Shown piece by piece: positions 24,451 through 30,617 of a stretch of 30,617 bases of DNA. The stretch is from the NCBI GenBank assembly GCA_052325345.1, contig JBKQVG010000233.1, forward strand, positions 1 through 30,617, in the 5' to 3' direction. Positions within the stretch are counted from its first letter, which is position 1, and each line of letters opens with the position of its first letter. The notes beneath the pieces are model-generated. The model was not told the DNA's origin, did no database searches, and saw only the letters and a list, made by a program, of their open reading frames with translations. A program made the translations under genes and the position numbers. Source of the stretch: JBEKYD01 sp052325345 (GTDB lineage Bacteria > Acidobacteriota > Terriglobia > Bryobacterales > Bryobacteraceae).

Positions 24451-24470
24451 GCGGGCATTCTTGCCTGCAG
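24451..24470 (+). repeat. dispersed 20-bp repeat, copy 2
   Basis: GCGGGCATTCTTGCCTGCAG, 18 of 20 identical to the inverted copy at 19350-19369. The core GGCA-N4-TGCC is itself a dyad. It is directly followed by the hairpin at 24469-24492. Confidence 0.6.
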
Positions 24471-24492
24471 CGCCGAGATTCGTCTCGGCGTT
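24469..24492. terminator. hairpin between convergent genes
   Basis: CGCCGAGA (24471-24478), a TTCG tetraloop, and TCTCGGCG (24483-24490), extendable by two more pairs including a G-T. It lies between the convergent PIG-L (ends 24335) and helix-hairpin-helix (ends 24552) genes. There is no long T run, so it may be a weak or bidirectional terminator. The rest of 24336-24551 holds no gene. Confidence 0.5.
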
Positions 24493-24551
24493 CTTGTCGC
24501 TTTACCCGGCGGATGTCACCCCCTGCCCAATCCGGCGCCTGATCTTCGGTC

Positions 24552-24866
24552 CTACTTTTGCTTCGCGATGATAAGATCTTTGATCTTATTGTAGGTGGCC
24601 TGCGGAATGATCTTCTTGTCGACGAGTTCATTCTTTCCGCGATACGGCCGGCCTTTAATGATCTTGTCCGCGTAGGCCGTACCGATTCCCGGCAGCGCCT
24701 GTAGTTGTTCCGCCGTGGCAGAGTTAATATCCACAAAGTCCGTTGCTTTTGCAGCGGCGGAGGTAGTCGCCTTCTTCGAATCCTTTGCCGGCGCGCTCTG
24801 TTGGGCCGGCGCCGCTGCGAGCGAAAACGCGACTAGCAGCAGCATCAAATATTTCACGATCTTCAT
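24552..24866 (-). CDS. secreted helix-hairpin-helix protein (ComEA-like)
   Basis: 104-residue small protein. It has a signal peptide (about 1-21, MKIVKYLMLLLVAFSLAAAP), an Ala/Lys/Ser-rich linker, and one helix-hairpin-helix domain: VDINSATAEQLQALPGIG followed by AYADKIIKGRPY. Such domains bind DNA without sequence preference; exported ones resemble ComEA, which pulls DNA into the periplasm during transformation. The second half (LVDKKIIPQATYNKIKDLI) is the usual downstream helix pair. ATG 24866 has AAGGAG 5 bases upstream. No other competence gene is nearby, so a role in DNA uptake is only a possibility. Confidence 0.88.
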   Translation of the reverse strand: MKIVKYLMLLLVAFSLAAAPAQQSAPAKDSKKATTSAAAKATDFVDINSATAEQLQALPGIGTAYADKIIKGRPYRGKNELVDKKIIPQATYNKIKDLIIAKQK

Positions 24867-24962
24867 GTGTCTCCTTCCCGCATAGCTGTGCGATCCAGCC
24901 GGCGGCAAACATCTTGAGAAATCGTTCCGCCTGCTGACCGATTTGCGATCGAGCCCGAAGAA

Positions 24963-25208
24963 TCAGGCAACAACATGCGAATAAATAAACAGTACGATCA
25001 ACGCTCCGACCAGCGCCATCAAAAAGCCAGCGGGATGTCCTTCCTTGTACATGCCCGTCTTGTGGCCGATGAAGCCCCCCAGCCACGCACCGACCAATCC
25101 CAGGACCATCGTCAGTATCAGGCCCATATGTTGCCGGCCCGGCATCACGCCGCGAGCCACCAGACCGATGACGAGTCCGAAGATGCAGTGTCCAATCATG
25201 TGTAGCAT
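24963..25208 (-). CDS. GlsB/YeaQ/YmgE family small membrane protein
   Basis: 81-residue protein with about three membrane helices and the Gly-rich pattern typical of the family (FGLVIGLVARGVMPG; LGLVGAWLGGFIGHKTG). Members are often named transglycosylase-associated and are linked with general stress responses; no enzymatic role is established. ATG 25208 has AAGGAG 10 bases upstream. The first 13 bp overlap the end of the DUF4126 gene, suggesting co-transcription. Confidence 0.9.
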   Translation of the reverse strand: MLHMIGHCIFGLVIGLVARGVMPGRQHMGLILTMVLGLVGAWLGGFIGHKTGMYKEGHPAGFLMALVGALIVLFIYSHVVA

Positions 25209-25792
25209 TTTCGAAAAGCTCCTTTCAAATAACCTCGCAAAGTACGAACAATTTTACGAAACAACCACGCGATCACGCATAGAAAAACCAGGACCACCGC
25301 AATCATGACGACCGGATGCGACGCGATTACCAACGAGGAACCGATCACCACCAGGTCTTCGACGAGACTCAATACAACATTCGATAACGGCTCCGGCGAG
25401 AGGTTCGCGCCGATGCGCACTGCCGCCTTAGTTCCGTGCGAACCCAGCGCGACTCCGCCGCCCAGAAGCAAAGCGGCAATGCGAACACCGGGGTCGAAAT
25501 GTGCGAAGGCGGCGGACGCCAGCACGGCTCCGGCGGGGACACGAATGAACGTGTGCACGGCGTCCCAGATGGAATCGACCGCTGGCACCTTGTCGGCCAC
25601 GAACTCGGCCAGGTACAACCCGCACGCCAGTAAGATTACCCACCATTTGCCAACAAATCCAAGATCGCCCGGAAGGTGGGCAAGTCCGAAGTGTTCCAAA
25701 AGCCCGAGCATTGCGATAGCGGCGTAGAGGTTGATTCCAGACACCCACGCCGATCCCATCGCAACACCGAGCGTGCTAATCCAATCCGGCAT
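25196..25792 (-). CDS. DUF4126 family membrane protein
   Basis: 198-residue integral membrane protein, all-helical and hydrophobic. Its start (MPDWISTLGVAMGSAWVSGI) and the central Gly-rich part (ALLLGGGVALGSHGTKAAVR, then PLSNVVLSLVEDL) match what I know of the DUF4126 family, whose function is unknown. About five membrane segments, with a basic C-terminus (FRKIVRTLRGYLKGAFRK). ATG 25792 has AAGGAAAG upstream; a longer Arg-rich in-frame extension is not credible. It overlaps the GlsB-like gene downstream by 13 bp. Confidence 0.85.
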   Translation of the reverse strand: MPDWISTLGVAMGSAWVSGINLYAAIAMLGLLEHFGLAHLPGDLGFVGKWWVILLACGLYLAEFVADKVPAVDSIWDAVHTFIRVPAGAVLASAAFAHFDPGVRIAALLLGGGVALGSHGTKAAVRIGANLSPEPLSNVVLSLVEDLVVIGSSLVIASHPVVMIAVVLVFLCVIAWLFRKIVRTLRGYLKGAFRKCYT

Positions 25793-25817
25793 GGAGGAAC
25801 TTTCCTTCGGCGCGAAG

Positions 25818-26183
25818 CTACTTCTTTTTCGTATTAGTCGACGTTTTCTTCGAAGCCGCCGGTTCCTTGGCCCCACGGTAGCCAGCTTTTTGAGCGTCGG
25901 CTTCGCTCATGAATTTACCCTGTTTAGTCTTTCCGTAGAACTCGCCTTCCTTGTGATACACCTTCGTACTCGTGTTGACCCATACGAGCCCTTTCGCCTT
26001 CGCATCTGCAATGTCCTTATCGGTCGGCGCGGCGGCTGTTGTGGTCTTGGTTGCGGTCTTGGTTGCGGTCTTGCTCGATTTCCCTGTCGCTGCCGGGGTT
26101 TGGAACGCCAGCGCGCTCCCAGAAAACAGCAGCGTCCCTGCCAAGGCGCAACTCGCGAAATATAATTTAAATTGTCTTTTCAT
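25818..26183 (-). CDS. small secreted Lys/Thr-rich protein of unknown function
   Basis: 121 residues. Signal peptide about 1-28 (ending GSALAFQ), a Thr/Lys/Ala repeat linker (SKTATKTATKTTT), a conserved-looking globular part (about 60-108), and a Lys/Thr tail (KKTSTNTKKK). The globular part has VWVNTSTKVYHKEG, then YGKTKQGKFMSEADAQKAGY: an aromatic/His module with a terminal helix. I cannot assign a function; the pattern VWVNTxxxVYHKxG resembles small cell-surface modules in acidobacterial proteins. ATG 26183 has AGGAGAG upstream. A broken copy of its C-terminal module occurs at 26749-26796. Nothing else recognised in the gap 26184-26315. Confidence 0.75.
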   Translation of the reverse strand: MKRQFKLYFASCALAGTLLFSGSALAFQTPAATGKSSKTATKTATKTTTAAAPTDKDIADAKAKGLVWVNTSTKVYHKEGEFYGKTKQGKFMSEADAQKAGYRGAKEPAASKKTSTNTKKK

Positions 26184-26315
26184 TTTGCTCTCTCCTGATG
26201 TCTTCAACTGTTTAATGGGAATCCACCTGTTCGGCTCTAGACCGGCTGGTCGCCCTTGCAACGACGGAAGCGGCACGCAGACCGGACTGGCTAACGGGCC
26301 AATTGTACACCTTCT

Positions 26316-26738
26316 TTAAGCTTGCGTGCCCTTCGAAAACAGACCGCCGAGCAGGCTCATTCCCTCGGACATTAAATCGCTCCCACCTTCGGGAAGTTTC
26401 CCATCCGGCGACAGCTTGTTGATTACATTGGGAAGCAGTTCCGCGAGGTGGGAGGTGGCGACATCCGGAGATATGCCGGCCTTAGCCGCGAATTCGGCAA
26501 CACGCTCATTACCCAGGATGCTCTTAACCTGATCCGCCGAAACAGGCAGATTCTCGCCAGTGCCGATCCACGAAGCCATCAGATGTCCGAGTCCGTTTTG
26601 CTCAAACGCCTGCGCCAGCCCGGACACGCCCCCAGGATGATTATTGAGAATGCCCATGACGCCGGAGAGCATCGCACTGCTCCCGGATTCGCCCGGCGCA
26701 CCGCCGAGCGCAGTACTCAATTGATCGTATATGCTCAC
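26316..26738 (-). CDS. YidB family (DUF937) protein
   Basis: 140-residue YidB-like protein with no signal peptide. The conserved parts are MLSGVMGILNN and GGVSGLAQAFEQNGLGHLMASWIGTGEN at the N-terminal half, and VAEFAAKAGISPDVATSHLAELLP with PEGGSDLMSEGMSLLGGLF at the end. Function is unknown; the family is linked to homo-oligomeric ring-like assemblies and stress. The start is GTG 26738 with GGGAGA close upstream. It lies just downstream of the mosaic pseudogene on the same strand. Confidence 0.88.
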   Translation of the reverse strand: MSIYDQLSTALGGAPGESGSSAMLSGVMGILNNHPGGVSGLAQAFEQNGLGHLMASWIGTGENLPVSADQVKSILGNERVAEFAAKAGISPDVATSHLAELLPNVINKLSPDGKLPEGGSDLMSEGMSLLGGLFSKGTQA

Positions 26739-26748
26739 GTTCTTCTCC

Positions 26749-26796
26749 CTTGGCGGCGCTATAGCCCGCCTCCTTCGCCTCGCCGTCGGTCATGAA
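26749..26796 (-). pseudogene. fragment of a secreted VYHK-type protein
   Basis: Directly after the TAG (26797-26799) of the DUF481-like remnant, the same frame reads FMTDGEAKEAGYSAAK. This matches the C-terminal helix of the neighbouring 121-residue protein (FMSEADAQKAGYRGAK). Only this 16-residue end survives, so it is a remnant of a paralogue. Confidence 0.6.
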
Positions 26797-27136
26797 CTAA
26801 CCGATTCCGCCCCGCACGGCCTGCGCGGTATCCACGTCCTTGCCCTCGCTCAGCGCCGAGGCCTTGATCGTGTTGAAGTACAGCGATGTTTTGTCGGCAT
26901 TGGTGACACGCCTTCACCGATACCACCTGGTCCCAGGACGTGGTGACAATACCGAATTGGTCGGTCTTGATGGTGAGATTCTTGCCGTCCTTCTTGATGA
27001 TGCTGCCAGTAAGCCGGTCGCCGTTTTTCATGACCACCTGATCCGCCCAGGCGACGCTCAGAAAAAGGCTGGTAGACACGGTCGATCCGATGACAAAGGC
27101 TCGCGCAACGAATCGGCCCGGACTATGGCTTTTCAT
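26797..27136 (-). pseudogene. decayed DUF481-type outer-membrane protein gene
   Basis: A signal peptide (about 1-31, ending SVAWAD) and an SH3-like start typical of DUF481 proteins (VVMKNGDRLTGSIIKKDGKN, then TTSWDQVVSV) run in one frame to about 26909. A second frame then reads TNADKTSLYFNTIKAS and VDTAQAVRGGIG, which fits the DUF481 barrel, and ends in TAG at 26797-26799. The join lacks the expected second SH3-like repeat and most of the barrel, and shifts frame. It is therefore an internal deletion plus frameshift, followed by a piece of another gene. The intact family has about 250-330 residues. ATG 27136 retains an AAGGAG upstream. Confidence 0.7.
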
Positions 27137-27151
27137 GTTGCGGCGATCTCC

Positions 27152-27592
27152 TTAAGCAGTCACTTGCGATGTGCAATTCGGGCAGCGGGTAGCCGCAAGC
27201 GGAATTGACGTGCAGCAGAATTGGCAATCCTTGGTGGTTGGCGCTACCGGCGCAGGCGTAGGTTTTCGCTGCAGCTTCTTCGCTTGCCGCACGACCATGA
27301 AGATTACAAACGCCACGATCAGGAAGTTGATCACCGTATTGAGGAACTGGCCGTAAGCGATGACGGGAGCCGCTGCGGTCTTGGCTGCCGCAAGCGTTGG
27401 ATAGGACTGGCCGTTCAGACTGATAAACAGATCTTTGAAATCTACATGTCCCAGCAGCAAGCCGATAGGAGGCATTACAATGTCGTTGACTATGGAATTG
27501 ACGATCGCGCCGAAAGCAGCACCGATAATTACGGCAACGGCTAAATCGAGCACGTTGCCCCGCATTACAAATTCTTTGAAGTCCTTCAACAT
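27152..27592 (-). CDS. mscL: large-conductance mechanosensitive channel MscL with C-terminal zinc ribbon
   Basis: 146-residue channel that opens under membrane tension to release solutes on hypo-osmotic shock. The start MLKDFKEFVMRGNVLDLAVA is the N-terminal helix and TM1; NDIVMPPIGLLLG and FLNTVINFLIVAFVIFMVV (TM2) follow. The C-terminal end is unusual compared with E. coli: a Pro-rich linker then C123, C126, C137 and C140 in CxxC-x10-CxxC, a rubredoxin-like zinc ribbon. ATG 27592 has AAAGG upstream; the longer in-frame extension is not MscL-like. It follows aqpZ by 115 bp on the same strand, which fits joint osmotic roles. Confidence 0.95.
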   Translation of the reverse strand: MLKDFKEFVMRGNVLDLAVAVIIGAAFGAIVNSIVNDIVMPPIGLLLGHVDFKDLFISLNGQSYPTLAAAKTAAAPVIAYGQFLNTVINFLIVAFVIFMVVRQAKKLQRKPTPAPVAPTTKDCQFCCTSIPLAATRCPNCTSQVTA

Positions 27593-27707
27593 GTTTCTAC
27601 GCACCTTTCCGCTGGAATTCGACCATTCATCTGAACGCGCAAGTCCACCTTGCACGTCCGACGATGCGCCCCCAACCGCTGACACCGGGGCCAGTCTCAA
27701 GCGCTCA

Positions 27708-28433
27708 TCAGTGCGCCGCCGCGGCCTTCTGCTCTGGCTCTGGTTCCCCCGCGACGATAGGATAAATGATCCCAGCAATCGCAGCGCCCACAATCGGCGC
27801 CACCCAGAATAACCAGAGTTGCTCTACCGCCCAGCCGCCGACGAAGAGCGCCGGACCCGTGCTACGTGCGGGGTTCACTGATGTATTTGTGACTGGAATC
27901 CCGACCAAGTGAATCAGGGTCAGACCGAGTCCGATAGCGATGGGCGCGAACCCCCGAGGAGCACGCCGGTCCGTGGCCCCTAGGATGATCATGAGGAACA
28001 TGAACGTCAGAACCACTTCAGCGACTAGGCACGCTGTCAACGAGTACCCGCCCGGTGAATGGGCGGCGTAGCCATTGGAGGCGAATCCGCCAGCTAGGCT
28101 AAAACCCGCCTTGCCACTGGCAATCACGTAGAGAACAGCCGCGGCAACAATTCCGCCCGCCACTTGCGCGACGACATAAGCCCACAGGTCCGAAACGGGA
28201 AATCGCTTTCCGACTACCAAGCCAACTGAAACTGCCGGATTCAAATGGCAGCCTGAAATGTGGCCAATGGCAAACGCCATCGTCAGAAGGGTCAGGCCGA
28301 ACGCCAGAGCCACACCCAAAAAACCAATGCCAAGACTCGGGAATGCGGCATCGAGAACTGCACTGCCACATCCCCCGAAGACGAGCCAAAACGTACCGAT
28401 GAATTCCGCGATCGCTCTCTTGCTCAAAGGCAT
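27708..28433 (-). CDS. aqpZ: aquaporin Z
   Basis: 241-residue water channel with six membrane helices. Both pore motifs are intact: NPA at 65-67 (HLNPAVS) and NPA at 187-189 (SVNPARS). The selectivity positions H175, T184 and R190 match the narrow water-selective type rather than glycerol facilitators. ATG 28433 has AGGAGG 7 bases upstream. A short Glu/Ala tail ends the protein. It precedes mscL on the same strand; both act in response to osmotic shifts. Confidence 0.96.
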   Translation of the reverse strand: MPLSKRAIAEFIGTFWLVFGGCGSAVLDAAFPSLGIGFLGVALAFGLTLLTMAFAIGHISGCHLNPAVSVGLVVGKRFPVSDLWAYVVAQVAGGIVAAAVLYVIASGKAGFSLAGGFASNGYAAHSPGGYSLTACLVAEVVLTFMFLMIILGATDRRAPRGFAPIAIGLGLTLIHLVGIPVTNTSVNPARSTGPALFVGGWAVEQLWLFWVAPIVGAAIAGIIYPIVAGEPEPEQKAAAAH

Positions 28434-28522
28434 AAAGCAAACCTCCTGGTCACAGGCACTCGCGATATGCTGTCAATCACGCGTCCATCGCGTCACCGCC
28501 TCGTGGGGTGCACAGGAGCGGA

Positions 28523-28552
28523 TATAAAGATATCATAAGGATATTATGCCAA
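28523..28552 (-). promoter_or_regulatory. candidate aqpZ promoter with dyad
   Basis: On the minus strand TTGGCA (28552-28547) and TTTATA (28528-28523) are 18 bp apart. The spacer and -10 region hold three GATAT copies and a dyad ATATC-N5-GATAT (28530-28544). The patch is very AT-rich against a GC-rich background. The leader to ATG 28433 is about 85 bases. Confidence 0.45.
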
Positions 28553-28691
28553 TTCTCTTGGGCGCACAAGGAGGAGATCCAAATTCTTTTGGCATCCTCC
28601 CCCGGATGCCCTTCAGATGAGGGCCTTAGCTTTGCGGCCGAACAATCCGGCACAGTCGGCGAAGGCAAGGACGAAGAAGCACACCCGATCT
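28553..28691. other. non-coding gap with a hairpin
   Basis: A 7-bp stem, GGCATCC (28591-28597) with GGATGCC (28604-28610), around a C-rich loop. No T run follows on either side in the sense direction. No gene supported; it may be the outer end of the adjacent transposase remnant. Confidence 0.35.
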
Positions 28692-28985
28692 CTAAGCAAT
28701 CTTCCACTGAAGTTTGAAGCTATCCTCCCGCCCCCCGTCAGCCTTGGCGAAGCATTTCACCATCGACTTGTACGGCGTCGGTCCCACCGCTACGGCTTGC
28801 TCCGCGAGGCGCAGGAAGAGCTTTCCTCGGCTACGCGATTTCCGTCGATTGAAGCGAAACGTGAACTCGTCCAGGTAGTAGTCCAGGTGTTCCTTGCCGA
28901 TCGCACCTTGGTGCGTGCCCAGCAGCCAGCGCTTCAGCAACGAGGCCACGAGATGAACTCGCGGGAGCACCGAAAACCGCAACAA
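28692..28985 (-). pseudogene. IS1595-type transposase, C-terminal fragment
   Basis: Reads LPRVHLVASLLKRWLLGTH, then EHLDYYLDEFTFRFNRRKSR and AEQAVAVGPTPYKSMV, the C-terminal end of ISXO2/IS1595-family DDE transposases. Only about 80 residues remain; the frame upstream of 28985 meets stops and the catalytic core is absent. No intact start codon with a ribosome site is present. A residue of a past insertion upstream of aqpZ. Terminal inverted repeats were not found. Confidence 0.8.
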
Positions 28986-29232
28986 CGTGCATAATATTTA
29001 TGGGGACCACGCGGTGGTTCGGAACGTGACGGGTCCGAATCACGCGTTCAACGGTAAGGGCGGCGGCTCATGGAGCCGAACGTGAGTAACGAGTTGAACG
29101 ACTGAAACGGTTTCAATCCGCCATGCCGTATCGACCGACTTCTGTCGTAGCCGGGCGCCCTGTCACGGGCAAATCCCCGGTCCCAGCGCCGCTGCTGGCG
29201 GCTCTCACCCGGGAGAATAAGGAGATCTGCAA
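28986..29232. other. non-coding gap upstream of the PEGA gene
   Basis: No gene recognised. It holds a 13-bp palindrome TGAAAC-G-GTTTCA (29103-29115) and, at 29219-29224, AAGGAG, the ribosome site of the next gene. Possibly further eroded insertion-element sequence. Confidence 0.4.
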
Positions 29233-29775
29233 ATGTTGAGACAGCAATTGGCGCAACCCGCGGGTCAATGCGTGGCAATTCTACTACTTGCATGCAGTGG
29301 ACTCGTAGCCCAGTCGCCGGCGTCGGCCTACCTGAAAATCAAGGTAGACCCCGGACGCGCCGGTGTTTTCGTGGATGGCAAATACGTGGGACCGGCGGCG
29401 AACTTCGGTGTCGCCCGAAAGTACGCGTTGCCTGCAGGGCATCATGAAATCCGGCTGGTCGATCCGCGCTATGAAGAAGTGGTGACCGCGGTGGACCTGG
29501 CGGCCGGCAAGACGACCATCGTGCGGCAAACGTTAAAGGCGCTGCCGGTTCCCAAGGGTCCTTTTGGGACGCTGCGCACCAAGAGCCCGGATAAATACGC
29601 CGCTGTTTACATCAATAACAAATACTATGGGCACAACGACGAATTCGACAACTTTGCCCAAGGCTTGCTGCTGCCTCCGGGAGAATATACCGTCAGAATC
29701 GAACCTCTATCTGGCGGAAACAAGGTCGAAAAAAAGGTCCAGATTGAAGCCGGCAAAACTGTGGTCGTTGAGTAG
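29233..29775 (+). CDS. secreted protein with two PEGA domains
   Basis: 180 residues. Signal peptide about 1-27 (AILLLACSGLVAQ). Two PEGA-type beta-sandwich repeats follow: residues about 33-104 (YLKIKVDPGRAGVFVDGKYV ... LPAGHHEIRLVDPRYEE) and about 110-180 (VYINNKYYGHNDEF ... LPPGEYTVRIEPLSGG). PEGA domains occur on surface proteins and probably mediate binding; no enzyme motif is present. ATG 29233 has AAGGAG with 8-base spacing. It stands as an intact gene between decayed elements. The function is unknown. Confidence 0.85.
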   Translation: MLRQQLAQPAGQCVAILLLACSGLVAQSPASAYLKIKVDPGRAGVFVDGKYVGPAANFGVARKYALPAGHHEIRLVDPRYEEVVTAVDLAAGKTTIVRQTLKALPVPKGPFGTLRTKSPDKYAAVYINNKYYGHNDEFDNFAQGLLLPPGEYTVRIEPLSGGNKVEKKVQIEAGKTVVVE

Positions 29776-29784
29776 TAAACATTG

Positions 29785-30063
29785 GCTCGCGCTGGCGTCC
29801 AGGATCGGTGATTTGCGGACCGGCTCGGAGAGGGCGGGGAGAACGCGCGCCCGCAGCAACTCGCGGCGGGCCGTCAGCGGTTCCGACATAACGTCCCGCC
29901 CGCCAAGCACCAGGACATCGAAGACATAGTAGACGACCGATGCCCCGGAACCGAAGTTCTGTAACGCGTTGAACGACGGCCGGCCTTCAGCGTCGAGCGC
30001 GACCACCTCGCCGTCGATCACCGTCTCGTCAGGCAGCGGGTCGAGCGCGGCGACGATTGCTGG
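29785..30063 (-). pseudogene. ATP-dependent DNA ligase fragment (nucleotidyltransferase domain)
   Basis: 93 residues read PAIVAALDPLPDETVIDGEV, then RPSFNALQNFGSG, VVYYVFDVLVLGGRDVMSEP and SEPVRKSPILDASAS, matching the adenylation domain of bacterial LigD/LigC-type ligases just after the catalytic lysine region. The lysine motif (KxDGxR), the C-terminal motifs and any start codon are missing. The upstream end falls at a 14-bp tandem duplication (30061-30088), and the downstream end is 10 bp from the stop of the convergent PEGA gene. The open frame extends further but the extra sequence matches nothing. Confidence 0.82.
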
Positions 30064-30088
30064 CCGAAGTGGACTGGCCGAAGTGGAC
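30061..30088. repeat. perfect 14-bp tandem duplication
   Basis: TGGCCGAAGTGGAC occurs twice head to tail (30061-30074, 30075-30088). A 14-base unit shifts frame. It marks exactly where ligase similarity is lost. Confidence 0.85.
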
Positions 30089-30444
30089 AGCCTGACCTGA
30101 GCCCCTTGCATTTTGCCGAATAGGGACGGAGCACTCTGGATGACTTGCATTTCGCCCGCCCTCCGGCCGCTAATCCAGCGGACACCCTTGTAGCAGCACG
30201 CTCGACAGCGGCCCGGTGCATCGAACCAGAACCCGGCCGCTCGCTGGTGGCAGCAGGGCGGGACCATCGGTGCCCGGATGCGGGTTATCCGACCGGCGAA
30301 CAGGACAACGCGCGGGCGCTTGGCGCCAGTTCTGGCCGGGTGGACCATTCGACGCGACGGGAATCGTAGACCGGAACGGGGCCTGGTTCGAATGGAAGAT
30401 GGCGATGGCCGAAACTCGCCCTGCGGACGCAAAATTCGAAGTAG
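30089..30444. other. degraded sequence without recognisable gene
   Basis: No protein family seen in any frame. The 12-mer TAGGGACGGAGC occurs at 30121-30132 and 30442-30453, bracketing about 310 bp. It could be a duplicated target or remnant ends of an older insertion. Confidence 0.4.
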
Positions 30445-30462
30445 GGACGGAGCGGTCCGTCC
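30445..30462 (+). other. hairpin just upstream of the putative intron boundary
   Basis: GGACGGA (30445-30451), a GCGG loop, and TCCGTCC (30456-30462): a perfect 7-bp stem. Five bases (ACTTA) separate it from GTGCG at 30468. Class C group II introns insert just downstream of such stems. Confidence 0.5.
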
Positions 30463-30467
30463 ACTTA

Positions 30468-30617
30468 GTGCGAAAAGCCAAGGGCTCACGTCAGGCTGTC
30501 CGAGCGCCGGGATAAACCGGCATGCAGTAGGGAATGAAAGAGTCCTGCAGGAAAGGAGTAGCGAACCACCTGACCTCCAGTCTTGCGGCGGCGGTCGCGA
30601 GGCCGCAGCCGAAGCGT
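30468..30617 (+). mobile_element. 5' end of a probable group II intron (runs off window)
   Basis: GTGCG at 30468 fits the GUGYG 5' consensus of group II introns. The following sequence, with GGGAATGAAAGAGTCC near 30530 and GGAGTAGCGAACCACC near 30555, resembles leader/domain I sequence that I recall preceding LtrA-type reverse transcriptase/maturase genes in bacterial introns. No reverse transcriptase or catalytic domain V is inside the window, so the call rests on the boundary motif, the upstream hairpin and pattern recall. Confidence 0.5.

Noticed and set aside
28831..29043. 70-codon minus-strand ORF overlapping the transposase fragment
   Set aside because: Different frame from the recognisable transposase residues; no independent similarity seen.
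29048..29293. 81-codon minus-strand ORF upstream of the PEGA gene
   Set aside because: No motif, no ribosome site and Arg-rich; it overlaps the start of a well-supported gene.
1..30617. CRISPR arrays or cas genes
   Set aside because: No regularly spaced direct repeats and no Cas-like protein motifs were seen.

Overview
The window is a GC-rich bacterial chromosome fragment. Gene style suggests an Acidobacteriota soil lineage (Bryobacterales/Solibacter-like): a group 3b NiFe hydrogenase, PEGA and PIG-L proteins with Gly-rich linkers, Lys-rich small secreted proteins, and short dispersed GC-rich repeats. This placement is inference; there is no rRNA or marker gene to confirm it.

Layout. (1) 1-7098, minus strand: an MdtABC-type tripartite efflux operon, one periplasmic adaptor followed by two tandem RND permeases, the last cut by the window edge. 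(2) 7194-7337: a nested inverted-repeat element. (3) 7489-8808, minus: an acetyl-CoA hydrolase/CoA-transferase family enzyme. (4) 9110-13508, plus: a tightly overlapping operon for a cytosolic NAD(P)-linked group 3b NiFe hydrogenase (hydB-hydG-hydD-hydA) and its maturation endopeptidase. The catalytic subunit hydA carries an in-frame TAG at codon 117, while the rest of the frame and all Ni-ligand motifs are intact. (5) 13525-17592: a promoter and four signalling genes (receiver, receiver-histidine kinase, receiver, membrane sensor kinase), none with a DNA-binding output domain. (6) 17708-17784: tRNA-Val(CAC). (7) 17998-24335, plus: an MFS transporter, a peptidoglycan glycosyltransferase translationally coupled to a lytic transglycosylase-like protein, and a large secreted PIG-L deacetylase-like protein. 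(8) 24552-28433, minus: small envelope and stress genes (helix-hairpin-helix protein, GlsB/YeaQ-type membrane protein, DUF4126 protein, secreted Lys-rich protein, YidB-like protein, mscL, aqpZ) with a decayed mosaic pseudogene among them. (9) 28692-30617: an eroded region with an IS1595-type transposase remnant, an intact PEGA-domain gene, an ATP-dependent DNA ligase fragment abutting a 14-bp tandem duplication, and what looks like the 5' end of a group II intron running off the window.

How the parts work together. HydB and HydG would pass electrons between the hydrogenase core (HydD/HydA) and NAD(P)H, and the endopeptidase would trim HydA after Ni insertion. The adjacent phosphorelay may sense a redox or metabolic cue, but no target is visible. 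The aqpZ/mscL/YidB/GlsB stretch looks like an osmotic and envelope stress neighbourhood. The most striking observations are the amber codon in hydA, the Asp replacing a proximal-cluster Cys in HydD, the mosaic pseudogene, and the intron-like terminus downstream of a hairpin.
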